Source of the DNA: Oscheius sp. JU75
Lineage: Eukaryota; Nematoda; Chromadorea; Rhabditida; Rhabditidae
Assembly: GCA_037178855.1 (NCBI GenBank)
Contig: JASJZC010000006.1
Span: forward strand, 8,350,501 to 8,414,500
Reading direction: 5' to 3'
DNA length: 64,000 bases
The notes under the pieces were generated by a model, which had not been told where the DNA came from, did not search any database, and was given only the letters and a program-made list of their open reading frames with translations. This document shows, in pieces, positions 10,613 through 22,700 of the stretch; within the stretch, counting starts at the first letter, position 1; each line of letters begins with the position of its first letter. The position numbers and the translations under genes are program-made.

Positions 10613-13600
10613 ATGAGTGCGTCGCAGCATTACCTGGCCATCTTCTTTTTCTGTTCCATTCTCGTCCTGCAGATGGTTGTTGCACAGAGGTGGGTTCAGT
10701 GTACTGTCTCTCAGTCTCTCTGTCTTTTTGTCTCGGTCTGACTTTCTGGCCTACTGTCTCTTTGTCTCTCTGCCTCTATCTCTCTGTCCTCCTATCTCTC
10801 TGTCTCTCTCTGTCCCTCTGTCTCACGAGCATATCTATGTTTTTCTGGATGATGTGTACCCTGCATCCAAATTGAAATCTCCGGCCCGCGCATATAATCC
10901 ACAGAAAATTGAAATTTCGTGACGGGCATAACTCAGCCGGTTTCCAAGGCTCTTCCATGGCATAAATCTTTCCTTCGTTGAGACAAACCTTTCATCATAG
11001 CAGGTGAAATCTTTGATCTCGACATGTAATGAACGCATAATTGTCAAAGAGAGATTGCATATATTTGGTCTGAAAAACTTGTCAGAAGCGGGCTTCGAAT
11101 TCAAATTCTTTTGCTCCGTAGTTGGAGTATTAACTGACTGCGCCATACGGCAAAGACAACGCAAGTTCCAGTTGGATGCTTGAATTTACCCAAAATGTAG
11201 AGACCGCACTATTTAAACGGAACGCTAATCGACTGCGCCATGGGAGCAAAGTCGGTGCCAACTTTTGTTTCGGTACTAGGCAGATAGCGAGCAGCTAATG
11301 GGGAGGACGGTTGCATAATTACTAGTTCTTAGAGCAATAAGTGATCCCCGGAAGCGGACTCTTGACTTGGAGCTTAGGTTCCAAGAGCTCTTTATCTGCG
11401 AGGGTGGATTGCTTATGCAGAGAAGGAGTAATCCCAGCTGAAAATACCCCCTGATGCGATGATTGAATTTGGTCTTCTTTGCTGTTTGACTGCTCTTTAT
11501 ACCAAGCGTTTCACCTCATCACCACCCTCTTTGACTCATGATGTTCCGCGAATCAGAAAATCCTAGAGACAGAACAAGAGTCTCTTCTCAGCTATTCAGA
11601 CGTGAGCTGCGCAGTGGACCGCGGCTGATTTTGATGTCATCTCGAACTTTGCCTATACCTTTTTTGATCTGATGAGAAATAGAGAGATAGAGTCATCTAC
11701 CCCCAGACACCTGACAGTAATTTGATCAAGGCGCTGTCCTTTTTCTTCCGACCAGATGGCAAAATATACTTTCGGAAGGGACTAGGAGGAAGCATTGCAA
11801 TGTTTATGACGTCGCGTGTAGATATGTAGAGACGAGACCAACACGTCAGACTCAGTTCTCTGGGTCAACGGAAGAAAGAGGAACTTTTCTTAGGCTACTA
11901 CAAAGCATTTCGCCGGGAAGACTACAAACTTTCTGGGGCTCCGGAGAACTGTAGTTTGTGCTCGAGGGGTCGAACGGGATAGCAGCAAGAGGGTGTGGCT
12001 ACCTGGCCGGATTTGCTAGTTTGTAGATGTGGAACACATGACAGTGGCAGATAGTATCCGTGTCTGGACTCCGTACAGCTAAGCCACGGATCCTACCTAA
12101 GCTGGACGTATCAAGCGGAAGCCAAATTACCCATCCTTAGACTGTTAGGCACATCTTGCCTCTCCAAGGATACCTATTCAGTCCAAGGCGCATTTTGCAA
12201 ACAAAGAGATGCCTGGCCTGATCCACTCTATCCCAAACTAACTCTCGGTCAGGTTAGCTACCAATTTGATTGCGGCCACAAATGGCATGTTCTCTCTTTT
12301 ACACTTAACCCCCCCCCCCCCCCCGTTTGCTAGAAAGCCGGCAGTTTTCTTTCTTTCCTTATTGTGAATAAGAGTCAAGAGTTCCTTAGTTCAGTAGCCA
12401 AAGCACTCTCCTATCTAGAAGGTATAATATTAGGTGCTGAGCTATGTGACGTATCCCTTTGGAATAATCGCTCCCAGAGAGAGCCACAGATCTCTCGAGG
12501 AGGGCAACAAAATAACACAACGTGATAAGTAGATCTAAAGTCTGACGTGCTGCTCTCTCTCCCCCTATCAATTTGCGCCAAGAGTCGTTTATACATGTTT
12601 TCGACCCCTGCTTTGTCTATAGGAACATTGTTTTCTGTCACACAGCCCCCTACCACTGGATCCATTATTACATATACAAAGGGATGCCTATTTTGCAGCA
12701 GTGACGAGACGGAAGGAGGACCCAGTCCACGATATGTCAGAACGCCCAAGGCCAAGTTCATCCGATTCGGTCGAGCCGGAGCCGGTGGGGCCAAATTCAT
12801 TCGGTTCGGCAGGAGTGGAGCCAACACCTGGGTATGTCGTTTCTAGCCTGGCGGAAGGGGAACCTGAGCTCTCTCTCTCTCTCGATCCCCGGTTAAACAC
12901 TCGACATGTACCCCTTAAAGGGTTCTGGAAATGACAGCCGGGAAGTGTAGTTGATAGAGTGGGCGATACGCGTCGTCGCACAGGTGACAAGAGACTAAAT
13001 GGCAGCCGCTAAATACGAACACGACTATCTGTACTGCTGGTGAGTCTGATTGGGCTGGGGCGAGCCCTATTCACAACTGAAGTAATTGTACGGTTCGTTC
13101 AAAAATAAAAGGTTACTACCAGAGAGAGTCGTCTCGGGGCCCCATATTTAGCATTTAACACATCAACATTGGATACTCAGCTAAGGTGTGATTAAAAGAC
13201 GGTCCCATTCTTGCTCCCGCAAAGTAGGAAGGCCATCTTCTACTGACCTCTTATTTTCTAACAAGGCATAAGTCGAGGTTCCCGACACGGAATTGCAGTA
13301 GGTCTGGTGCGAAAACATCTAATATACTAGTAGGAGTCCGGACAACGATAAGCAAAATGTCTTCGGGGTCAGCGTTCTTGTGGTTTAATTTCCCTCTTCG
13401 AGTCAGGAAAACAGACAGTTAGTTTGAGTAGCGTGACTCGGATTCCTTATTGTTCGCTTAATCAAGTCTATAAATATCGAGTAGAACGTTTTTGAGAGTA
13501 GACCATTCCCTATTAATCTCATATCATTCCCATTCCCTATTTGGGTTTTTCCACCATGTGGAACCAGCTAACTCGGAGCTCTTACTGACTGCGCTATGCT

Positions 13601-13736
13601 GTAAAGCTCACGCGCAACGTTCCACTGAGTAGTGAACTCAAATTTTCAGGACGAAGACGTGTTAGAAACGGCCGATGGTCTGATTCGAGAAGAGATGGCC
13701 AAACGGGCCGGCGCCAAGTTCATCCGATTCGGCTAG
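10613..13736 (+). CDS. flp-5: FMRFamide-like neuropeptide precursor, FLP-5 type
   Basis: Secreted prohormone cleaved to amidated peptides that act on neuropeptide GPCRs. Exons 10613-10689, 12699-12831 and 13650-13736 join in exact phase to 98 codons plus stop. Exon 1 is a signal peptide (MSASQHYLAIFFFCS, then ILVLQMVVAQ). Exon 2 carries TPKAKFIRFGR and AGAGGAKFIRFGR back to back. Exon 3 ends KRAGAKFIRFG followed directly by the stop, so the last glycine is the amide donor. C. elegans FLP-5 makes GAKFIRF-, AGAKFIRF- and APKPKFIRF-amides, which these closely match. Internal cleavage would be at single Arg; only the last copy has Lys-Arg. AATAAA lies at 13864-13869. The 2-kb first intron contains SINE fragments and a 16-nt poly-C run. 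Confidence 0.9.
11079..11155 (-). repeat. tRNA-derived SINE head in flp-5 intron 1
   Basis: Minus-strand A-box-like TATGGCGCAGTCAG with a degraded B-box near the GGGCTTCGAATTC sequence. A second partial A-box (CCATGGCGCAGTCG) lies at about 11233-11247. Confidence 0.5.
12309..12324 (+). repeat. 16-nt poly-C run
   Basis: An uninterrupted run of 16 C inside flp-5 intron 1. Confidence 0.95.
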
Positions 13737-15164
13737 ACCCTGCTCCAGAGTCGAACAATCTCCACCACCTATGTGCCATAGCTCCCCACATTCCACCATC
13801 AACACCATCCGCCCCGCCGCGCTCCCACCGCCGACATCAAAAAGCTCTCCGATCCACAGTGCCAATAAAGTTTATGTTGTGATAAATTAGGCTGCTTTAA
13901 GGTGTTCTTCTGCGAAGAGATATGTGGCGAAGGATGCTAAACTCTGTACATTTTGGGAAATTGAAAAGCCAACCGAGAGTGAGAGTGAGGGTGACGAAGG
14001 CGATGGTGGGCAAGGTGAGAGACCAGAGTTGAGCGGGGAAGAGTGGAGTCAGAATCGAGACCAGGGGCTGAAAATGATGATGACCAGCTCGTGACTATTA
14101 CACGTCAATAAGGGCCCTCATCAAATATCCCAAAGAGAGCGAGTTCCTCATCCAATAAGAGAGAGTACACACGACACAAGGCATGAGAGCAGGTGCTCTC
14201 TTTACGTTTCTGTCCTTTTAGGGAGCGTGAGTCATAGACCAAAAATATGGAGAAGGTTATAAAAACTGTTTCTCTAACCTTTTCCAATTGTTTTCTTTTT
14301 GTCTTAGATGTGATGAATAGAAGATATGAACAGACGCATCGCTCAGGAAAAGGAGTGATCGCAAGTCAAGAGTTTTGTCGCGTCGCACTTTGGCCGCATG
14401 CCTGGATTCGCTGTAACTCTCTAATGCGAACACGTACCGTCTCTGGTAGAAGTTATAATACAAGGTTATCCTTGCCAAATACATAAGAATAGGGTAACGA
14501 GATGATTACATGAGACTGTAGATATGATGAGAGACAATTAGACTATATACTTGCCGTGAGCGGGTAGCTAGCCCAGGCTGACCCGAGGGCCCAGCCTATC
14601 GGCGGCGACAGTTTCCGTAGTCAGTCAGAATTCCAAGATGTGATACGGTGATTTAGAACAAGACCGGATACCGACGGCAGCTTTTTGGTTTTCGCTTAGA
14701 ATTGGTAACAGGCGATTTTGCCGCTTCCCCCAGGGGCTGAAGTTTTCTCTAAAGCTGACCAATCCCCCTGTCTTGACATGAAAGGGCTTGTCAGCTTTTT
14801 GGGGATGTTAGTGTTGACAGGCAATTGTGCGGCCATGACAGCCAGACGGACCATTGCGTTTTAGTAAAGAAGAAAGATTATTTTCATAGAACCAGCAAGG
14901 ACTCGAGGATAGACCGTCGTAAAGAAAACCGGAGAAACAGTAGGGCTGGAAGCCAGTTACGGCATCAGAGACAGTACCAGCTCCTCAGTCATAGGAAAGG
15001 AACTGCTACTTTCGTACCAAGGATGGACGGATATCTGTTATCCGCTATCCGTATAACACAGAATGAATCCATTTTTCACCTTTGAAAACTTTCTTTCCGT
15101 CGATCTCCGTTCCGTACCGATACTTACCTATTTATCAGCTAGTTGACTCTTATTGCAACTGTTA
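13737..15164. other. Intergenic interval after flp-5
   Basis: Holds the flp-5 3' UTR with AATAAA at 13864, and an imperfect palindrome around 14247-14290 (GGAGAAGGTTATAAA pairing with TCTAACCTTTTCC). Nothing else is assigned. Confidence 0.5.
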
Positions 15165-15279
15165 ATGAATCGAGCAATTAAACGTTTTGCAAGGGAAAGT
15201 TCGTGTCGGGACCCGCGAGTACTATTTGAATCCATCGATAACCTACAGTAACCACCAAAATAAAATTAAGACAACGTAC

Positions 15280-15363
15280 CACGATGTAGAGCCAAAGAAG
15301 AAGGTAGAAGAGTCCGGCTGTGAAGCCTACCAACAGAATTTGACCCAGCAACTCCGTCCTCAT
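15280..15363 (-). CDS. First exon of a small membrane protein (partial model)
   Basis: ATG at 15363 opens a 28-codon exon consisting almost wholly of one hydrophobic helix (QILLVGFTAGLFYLLLWLYIV) and ending at a consensus GTACGT donor. Downstream exons should lie to the left, but I could not find a convincing one. It could begin a small ER membrane subunit. It is head to head with the plus-strand gene at 15512. Confidence 0.35.
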
Positions 15364-15511
15364 CTGAACGCTCTCTACTTTTACAACATTTTAAATTTTG
15401 TAAGCAATTCTAAGAGATTTCTTTTCTTACAAAAAAAACTGCGACAAATTAACGGAAAACAAACATTTATAACACCGGTAATTATAGCCATGAGTATCAC
15501 TGAATTAGCAG

Positions 15512-15914
15512 GAAAATATCGTCGCAGAGCCGAGCGTAGACATGCTCTTCGACGCCGCAAAAGCTGAGATAGTCACAAATTTCCTGGGAGAGGAAACCGC
15601 CGGGGAAGAAGGCCTCCTCGAAGCTCTCGGTAAAGCGACAAACTCTGTAAATTGTCACAATTTTAACCTAGGTAAAAAAGTAACATTCTCCAGAGGAGGG
15701 CTGTGATGAGTCGCGCCTGCTGGCGCTCGAAGCCGGCGATATTGTCGGCTGTAAGTCGGAAACTGGCCAGAAGGGAGGAGAGAGATTGGAGCTGCGACGA
15801 CCGGACGTCCAGTTTCTGTTCCATGAGAAGCCAGCTGAAAGTTATCAACTTAAAGCGAGCGTAGCCGGCCACCCGTTTGAATACGGCGCGGGAAGTAGAA
15901 ATTGTGAAAAATGA
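15512..15914 (+). CDS. Unknown protein, 3' exons
   Basis: Two exons, 15512-15629 and 15694-15914, join in phase. They encode ENIVAEPSVDMLFDAAKAE, then LEEGCDESRLLALEAGDIVG, then PDVQFLFHEKPAESYQLK and a stop at 15912-15914. The exon bounds have good AG and GT signals. A possible first exon begins at ATG 15165 (MNRAIKRFARESS), but its link is unproven. No family recognised. Confidence 0.4.
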
Positions 15915-15986
15915 TGGTTTTTTCAACCAACCACTGATGCAAAAAAAACTTCCTATGCGTGTCTTCGTAGGTTTTGTCAACGGATA

Positions 15987-16064
15987 AAAAGGTCTAAACC
16001 ACGCGGAATCGAACCCGAGCCATTTTCTATTGGTAGTCGGAGCGCTAACCGACTGACAATGAGC
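15987..16064 (-). repeat. tRNA-derived SINE head
   Basis: The minus strand shows TGTCAGTCGGTTAGCGCTCC and the B-box GGGTTCGATTCC. A second copy lies at 16199-16272 (B-box GGGTTCGACTCCC). Confidence 0.65.
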
Positions 16065-16198
16065 CATGGAGGCAAAGGGCGTGCTGAATTTCCCCGAGGC
16101 GCATAAATGCTCTTATGTACTTAATGTTTGTTAAATGTTAATGTTGAAAAATCCTTTCAGAAGGTATTTTGAGGGTTTCATCAATAGACCAAACGGTT

Positions 16199-16272
16199 AG
16201 ACCCATGCGGGAGTCGAACCCGGGTCGCTTTTTTTTTCGTAAACGGAGCGCTAGCTGACTAGACCAAGCGAG
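16199..16272 (-). repeat. tRNA-derived SINE head
   Basis: The minus strand reads GCTTGGTCTAGTCAGCTAGC, then the B-box GGGTTCGACTCC, with a poly-A spacer replacing part of the anticodon region. It cannot fold as a complete tRNA. Confidence 0.65.
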
Positions 16273-16418
16273 CTAAGACTGCGCCGGTCGTCCCCGCGAT
16301 CTAGGAAAGGGAAGCGAGGTAAAGGTAAGGCGCAACTTGCATACTGTCGTTTTTAACTATGATATTAACTATGTTTTACACAACCTTTAAGCTTTTGGGA
16401 ACACTCAGAAACGGCAAC

Positions 16419-19400
16419 TTACTTAGGTTTCAGGACCTGCAGTAGAATTGTCAGCCGCTTCTGTTCCACATTGGCCATGTCCACTGCTGGCAGCTGGACA
16501 TCTTCGAGCTCGATGTCAAGACCCTTCTCGCCGGCGAAAAACCTCCTTAGCATCTGGTCGATATCGTTAGTTGGCCTCAAGCCGCCATTTTTGAGGAACG
16601 CGGTGCTCCTGTCCGTCCACCACTGTCGGAAGAGATGAAGGACCAGATCCGTGTCGCTCGAGGTGCATGGAGTGATCGCGATTGTGGGATCAATCATGGT
16701 CGGAGCGACTTCTTTGGTCGGAATTGACAGCTTTTCTCCATCGGCTCCGGACTGAAAGATGCAAATTTTGAATGGCTAGTCTTTCAGATCTGGTTTCGGC
16801 GCCTCCCGGTCGAGGAAACATTGTTCCGGGCCCTGGATTATCTTCGTTCTTATGCTCAAGGTTTGCGCCTATATTTCCGGGGGAAAATGGTTCTATTTTA
16901 CTTTCACCTGGTCAAAAAGGCTGAGTAGGAATATGCAATCATACTTGGGGGTTGGCGGTCTTTAAAGTCTAAACATAGGCTCAATAGCTGTATGTAGAAT
17001 GTATAACTGTGGTGATTATGAAACCTGAACAGTCTGAAAATCGCGGCTGCGGTCACTAAAGCTGTCTAATTGCGGTAAGTGTGGCCTATAAACTGTTGGG
17101 AAATAGCTGATGTGGTCTCTATGGTGGTTGTAGTCTCACAAAATTAGTCCTTCAAAGTTTTAGCGAAAACTTTGGTATGTTGACGCCGTCTCAAACTAGA
17201 CGACCCAGATTCGTTCCTCCGTGGTAAACGAACTATTTTGATAAGAAAAAGGTGCGGAAACGGCAATAGCCAAGCTTACCTCTTCCCTGACAGGAACAAA
17301 TTCCGCCACATTCGTCTCCTTGGCCTTCTTCACACTCAACGAGGGTGCCTCGATCAAGATTGGGGCCTTGATTTGGGCTTTTTTCGAATACTTATTGCGG
17401 ATTCTGTCGAGCTTTTCCTGCTCATTCGGGGTCAGTTTCAAGGGAGGCAGACAGTTGGACTGTTTCTTCGAGGAATCTACCCTAAATAGACCAATTTTAA
17501 AGGAAATTAACCTAACAAACTTGGGGGTTGAGGGCTTTTGGGGCTCGGAAATTTTGAGAGAGCTGGCGAATCGGCCGAGACTCTCCTTGAAGTCCATGTC
17601 CTCCTGCTTCTTTGCGGTCACGAGCTCCTCGTCCGAATCCTCGCGCATTCCGGCCACATGTTTGGCACTGTCCGTCTCCTCTTCCTCATCCTCAGATGAG
17701 GGTCCGTCTCGCTCGGCTATCTAGGATTACGGTAAGAAGGATTTAGGAGCTTACGGTTTGTAAAAGTACCATAATCAGAAAGTTGAAAGCGGTACATCAA
17801 CTTGTATCTACACGTGTCGATACCTGGATATTTTATGGCGAACTTTAGACAATTTCAGTGGACAAAACGGTAAAAAAGCAGCCAAATGTTTCGACTGACA
17901 TACTGCGATTCCGATCTGGTAAACACCCTCTTTACTAAAACGAAAACTTTGTTCAGTTTGAGAGTTGCGTCTGTGGGAGAACGGTGTTCCCGTCACGATA
18001 GTTCGCCTGAGAGAGCACAGTGATATGACTCGAGCCCCAATGGGGCAATAGCCAAGCTTGTGAAGGAAATTTCATCGGACCAAGAGTCCGAACCCGTCTC
18101 AATTGTGTGGTATCCGATTCCCAAGCAAGGGTTTACCATTGCCCAATGTAGCAAAGACTAAAAGCGAGCCTATGACGTTACGCTGTTTCCAGTGTTTCAT
18201 GAGATGCCAAAGACGTTTGTCATTCGTGAAACACGATCATGACCTGTTTTGAATTCGTAGTCGCTAATCGACTGACAATAAGTCACTCAGGAAAGCTGGC
18301 GGGTCTAACTCAGGGAATGTGTACATCAGCGTAAACTTCCCTTTTGGAGCACAACGTCGGTTACCTAACAGCAACGACCTAAAAGTTGATGTGCTTTTTT
18401 AAACCTCCGATTACAGTACATTCATCTCGCTGCGTCTTTAAAAAAAACCTACCATGAGATCATGCATGTCAGCAATCATCGTATCCCCGACAATTTCCAC
18501 CTTCCTCGGCGAGAGCGAGACCTTTTTGGCCGGTCTGGCTCGGGGCGTTGTTTTTGGCTCCTTCTTATCCTGAATCTCTTCAATCAGTCTCTTCGGCGTC
18601 TCCACCACGTATTTTTTGCCTAAAGTCAGGTCGTTTTCCACAAAAAAAGTCAACAAACTGACTCATTCTCTTCGCTGATTCCCCGGTGATCCAGAGCGGC
18701 TGGGCATCGAGCTGAGCCCGGATCGACGCTGAAACATCAAAGCACGATTCCGAGCAGAATTTGCCTCGTTCTGTACACGTCTCGTAGATCTAAACACGGG
18801 TAGTGATTTAAAACAAATCAAGAAAGTACCTTATTACTCTTCCGGTCAATGTGATATTTGTGAGTCTGGACATGTTCGACGGGTTTCGAACAGGTCGGCA
18901 AGCCACACAGCTTTCCAAGATAGCGCTCCTCGACCATCTCGTCCCAGGACTGACAATCCAGGTAGGGGAGCTGAATCTTTTTTTGTGTCTTACAAGGATT
19001 TCGTCTTGGTCACGTTGTTGAATCCGGCGCGAATACTTCAGCCACTGAGAAAGCAGATAAAGAGAAAAAACTAGGGATATCAATTTTCTGGGGAAATAGG
19101 GGAATCGGACCCGACCCCTCTATGTTTTGGAGTCGGGACGCTACTCGACTGAGCTACGAGGACAAAGGCGACGGCGATTGTCCCAGTGATTTATGAAAGA
19201 GCGTTCAGGCGGCCTGTAAGCATGGAAATCGGGCATCCCCGCAAAATGTATAACAGCAACAAACCTGTTGAAGAAGCACGTCCACGCTAACAGGATCGGC
19301 AAGCACCTGAATAGCGTCCTGTACCCGCCTTCGATACTTTGACTCGTTCTTCTTCGTCTCCACATCTAAAATTTCCGTTTTTCTCTGGTACAAACACTTA

Positions 19401-19437
19401 AATTACTTGAAGGGTCCGTTCCGGAAACACTCGCCAT
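16419..19437 (-). CDS. RPAP2: RPAP2/Rtr1-type RNA polymerase II CTD phosphatase
   Basis: Removes Ser5 phosphate from the RPB1 C-terminal repeats and assists Pol II import. ATG at 19437 gives MASVSGTDPSN, joined in phase to VETKKNESKYRRRVQDAIQV. The Rtr1 zinc-finger domain follows: SWDEMVEERYLGKLCGLPTC, then KYHIDRKSNK, CTERGKFCSESCF and QLDAQPLWITGES, with the CxxxxC and CxxxC ligand pairs expected of the family. A lysine/proline-rich linker and an acidic segment lead to a C-terminal exon (stop 16419-16421) with LVLHLFRQWWTDRS. Between DEIL and LPYLDCQ lies an intron of only 23 nt (18971-18993). A SINE head lies in an intron at 19098-19162. Confidence 0.88.
17010..17225 (+). repeat. Dispersed repeat with tRNA-like end, copy 1
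   Basis: Shares ordered blocks with 23680-23850: AGCTGTCTAA-TG-GGT, TTTTAGCGAAAA-CTTGGT, and AGACGACCC before a TTCG/TTTG box. It sits in an RPAP2 intron. Confidence 0.55.
18971..18993 (-). other. 23-nt spliceosomal intron in RPAP2
   Basis: The minus strand has donor GTAAGA and acceptor GATTCAG only 23 nt apart. Removal changes frame from QQRDQDEIL to LPYLDCQSWDEM, which is needed to enter the conserved Rtr1 domain. Both flanking junctions are phase 0. Confidence 0.75.
19098..19162 (-). repeat. tRNA-derived SINE head in RPAP2
   Basis: The minus strand reads CTCGTAGCTCAGTCGAGTAG, then the B-box-like GGGTCCGATTCC. The arrangement is tRNA-like but the stem pairs are poor. Confidence 0.6.
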
Positions 19438-19716
19438 TCCTGAAGCTATTCGGGCGTCATTTTCACTACCACAACTCGATAATTTCCGGGTAAAAACTAC
19501 CAAAAAGCATCAAAATACATGCCAAATCACTCATAAAACTCTTCATAAGACATAGTGGTTCAAAAAAATTATCACGGTATGGAGATCACGGTAAGTTGAC
19601 TGGTGGGAAAACGGAGGGTATCACAACCTGGTATTCTACTGAACTTTTGTCATTTTTACATATACCTTAAAAGTGAGAATGAGGACCTGGGTGAGTAAGT
19701 TTTTGGCACACGGGGG

Positions 19717-19722
19717 TTTATT
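19717..19722 (-). terminator. AATAAA polyadenylation signal of the palmitoyltransferase gene
   Basis: TTTATT on the plus strand, 10 nt past the stop codon. Confidence 0.65.
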
Positions 19723-19732
19723 AAACAAAATA

Positions 19733-22700
19733 CTAGCGGGGTCGATAGCTGCCGGAGAGGAAATTAAGCAGATTCTCAATTCGGTCCGAGCAGGTGAGCT
19801 TGTAGTGATAGTAGCCAGCAGGATCCGAAGGATTCGTGGTTTGGTCTCCGGAAGTGGTCGACTGTTGCTGTTGAGCGGCGTGTTTCTGACGCCGGTGGGC
19901 CATGATTCGTTCATTGGTGGTCACCGCAGAGGAGATCTTTAATTTTGAAAAGATTAGTTGAAAAAGGAGGGATACCTGAATCATTTGTTGAATGAAGAGA
20001 GCCGTCATCATGCAGGCGTGAAGAATGGCGAGCAGGACCGTGAGGAGATAGAAAGTGTGATGAGCGATGAAGTACTCTGAAAAGTGGGAATTTGTAACGC
20101 TAATGTTTGTTACTATAAAACTCTTGAAATAACTAAAAGTTCAAAATTTCGAAACTTTCTAAAAGAAACAAGCTGTATTCATAAACATTGTATCTCTTGA
20201 CTTGCCATATCAAATATGAGCCATTGTACTACAGCAAATTTTATAGAAAAACATACCAAAGCCATGATCCCTGATCTGCAGGGCAAAGAATCGAATCCCG
20301 ACTCCGGAATAGATGGCAGAGGAGAGTCCAACACAGAAGACGAAGGCCATAAAGCCGCGCAGATTCCTCTTGGTGATGCACTGATGCAGCCAAGGGCAGT
20401 GATGATCGAAATCGGCTACACATCTTGAAAACATAATCATCATTGTGGTTTAAACGTTAAAAAGCACCTATCACAAGTCGCGCAATGTTTTGAGCAGGTC
20501 GGACGAGCCACCCAGCACGTGAAACAGTAATTGATGCGGGTCGAGAGCGTCTCCACGGCTTCCACAAAATCAGCCGCCGTATCACTGGCTGGAATCACAC
20601 CGGGATTACCGAAAACCACGCTAAAATGACTACTTTTCGGGGCTAAAAAAGCATCAAATACCTGGCAAAGGCGACGAAGAGACTGCCCATGACGAAGATG
20701 AAGACCAGATTAAGGTACCATGGCGCAAATTCCTCGAATCTGATGGCCCTGAAAAAGTCAAGGATTATAGACATACTTGTGTGAAAAGGGTCAAAGATTA
20801 CTCTCACTTTTTAGCCTTGAACTTAACCTCTCCCTCTGTCGTAAAAATCACCTCGAACCCAAAGGATTATCCCACTGTAATTGGTGCACTCGTTAAAATC
20901 GAGACCCATTCACTCATACTTTCACCACCATCATGGCAATTTCCTTGTGCTTAGTTATATTTTGCTTCAATTTATGGCTAGTTTCTTCGCAGGTACGGTT
21001 TATCGCTATAGTCACGCAGAAAAGATACAGCAGTAACAGCTGTTTTCGTGGTATCTTCTAGTCAAAACCGTCAAAAACTCGGCTGACAATGAGTTTCTAG
21101 CCGCGTCTGTCTGTTTTTACAAAACTTGGTGTAATGGTAAGAAGAGCGCTTACGGCCATCTGTGACCACTACATATTGAGCCGACCATATTGTGACTTTT
21201 CCAGAATTTGAGCGTAGAGTGTCAAATGTGCCTCGAGATTGCTAGCAAGGCTCGACAGTCGAGCAAGACAGGTATCTATAGGGCCATTTCAATGAATCTT
21301 TAGTTTTTAGAACTGGAAAAAGCGAGCAAAATCCGAGCCTTGGAGGGTATGAGCAGCTATTCTACCGACGAGGATAAGGCCAAGTACCGGACGGAACTGC
21401 TGTGAGCTGAAGTTGCCAGTTTTTGTAGGGAAAAAAGTTCAGATGTCATTGGAACAAGTACTACGGAGATGGTAATAACAACGCCTACGCCTCACCAATG
21501 TCAACTTGTGCGGATTTGGGCAAATGTTCTAGTTCCGCGGTATTAATTTAGGCAGAATCTGATCAAGAATAGTTCAGAAATCGAGCCTGAGCTTCGTAGA
21601 CATAAGAAACACTACCAAAAACTACTATGTGGACTGCAACACTCTCCAGGCTATTGTGCTTCATCATACGGTCACCCCAACCCCGGAGGCCACGTTGGCA
21701 GCATTGACTACGGCTGGAACGTCTGCTCACTACATTAGTAAGTTGGTGGTCCAAACTATAGCACCAGCAGCCTGCGGCTGCTTCGCAGTCGTTTGACCTC
21801 CAGCTAGAATTCTAATCGAGCTACCACAAACAGGGCGAGATCCCCATGCTGCTTACCGCTCACAGCCGTCTCTTATCATCTAACTGCCAATAATTTTTGA
21901 ACTGCCATCTTTGCTTCGGGGCCACGGGCCAGTGACCAACTGATCTTTGCCACGGCATGGACCGGCAGAGAGAGCGTCACGCAGTTCATGGAAAATTAGC
22001 AGGAGGAGCCGTTATGTACAGCCCAAAAATGTTCGAAATAACCAAGGGATAGCGCAAAATGCTACAAAAAAAGGAAAGACCTTATTGGAGTAAGAATAGC
22101 GGTCGCGCAGTTGAGTTTTGTTACGAACAAACAAACACACAGAGCCAACCCTAGACACCCTTGGCGCTTTTATAGGCCTACGGTTGCCAAATCGCTCTCC
22201 TATGATTTTGCCCCTTTTTCAGTCGCGAAAAACGGCACAATCTACAAGCTCGTCGATGAATGGTTGGGGGCCTGGCATGCTGGTCCGAGCGACTGGCGTG
22301 ATATTCACGCTTTGAACTTGAATTCCGTGGGGATTGAGATAGTCAGCGACGGGCATTCGGCTTTTCCTGCGGCACAGGTAAGTCATTCAAATACGAAGCT
22401 CAATAGTAAAGTCAAGATTAAAGCCGTAACGGCGTTGGTTACAGCGCTAAAAAGTCGCTGGTTCATCAAAGATTACAACATTGTGGCACATCACGATATT
22501 ACGCAAGTTTCGAGTCCGAAAGGTAACAATTTTTCGTTCAGACCAGACCGAAAAGATGACGTTTCGGGATACTTTCCTTGGCAGCAGCTCTACTCTTCCC
22601 TTGGAATCTATCCGGGTCTTTACAATACGACACTTTCGGCTGCGGACCAGAAAGCTGTACTCATCAGCTCGTGCTCCTACGATGACTATACGCTCAATAG

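Noticed and set aside
14105-14484. Two small genes starting MEKV on opposite strands
   Set aside because: Both begin in the same imperfect palindrome, which explains the resemblance; neither has splice or family support.
16199-16272. Functional tRNA genes at the A-box/B-box sites
   Set aside because: The acceptor and anticodon stems do not pair and several have A-runs in the anticodon region, so SINE heads are more likely.
22501-22545. 19-nt GTAAC...TTCAG candidate intron inside the amidase core (22523-22541)
   Set aside because: Removing it breaks the frame before RKDD and YFPWQQL, which read correctly only if the sequence is retained.
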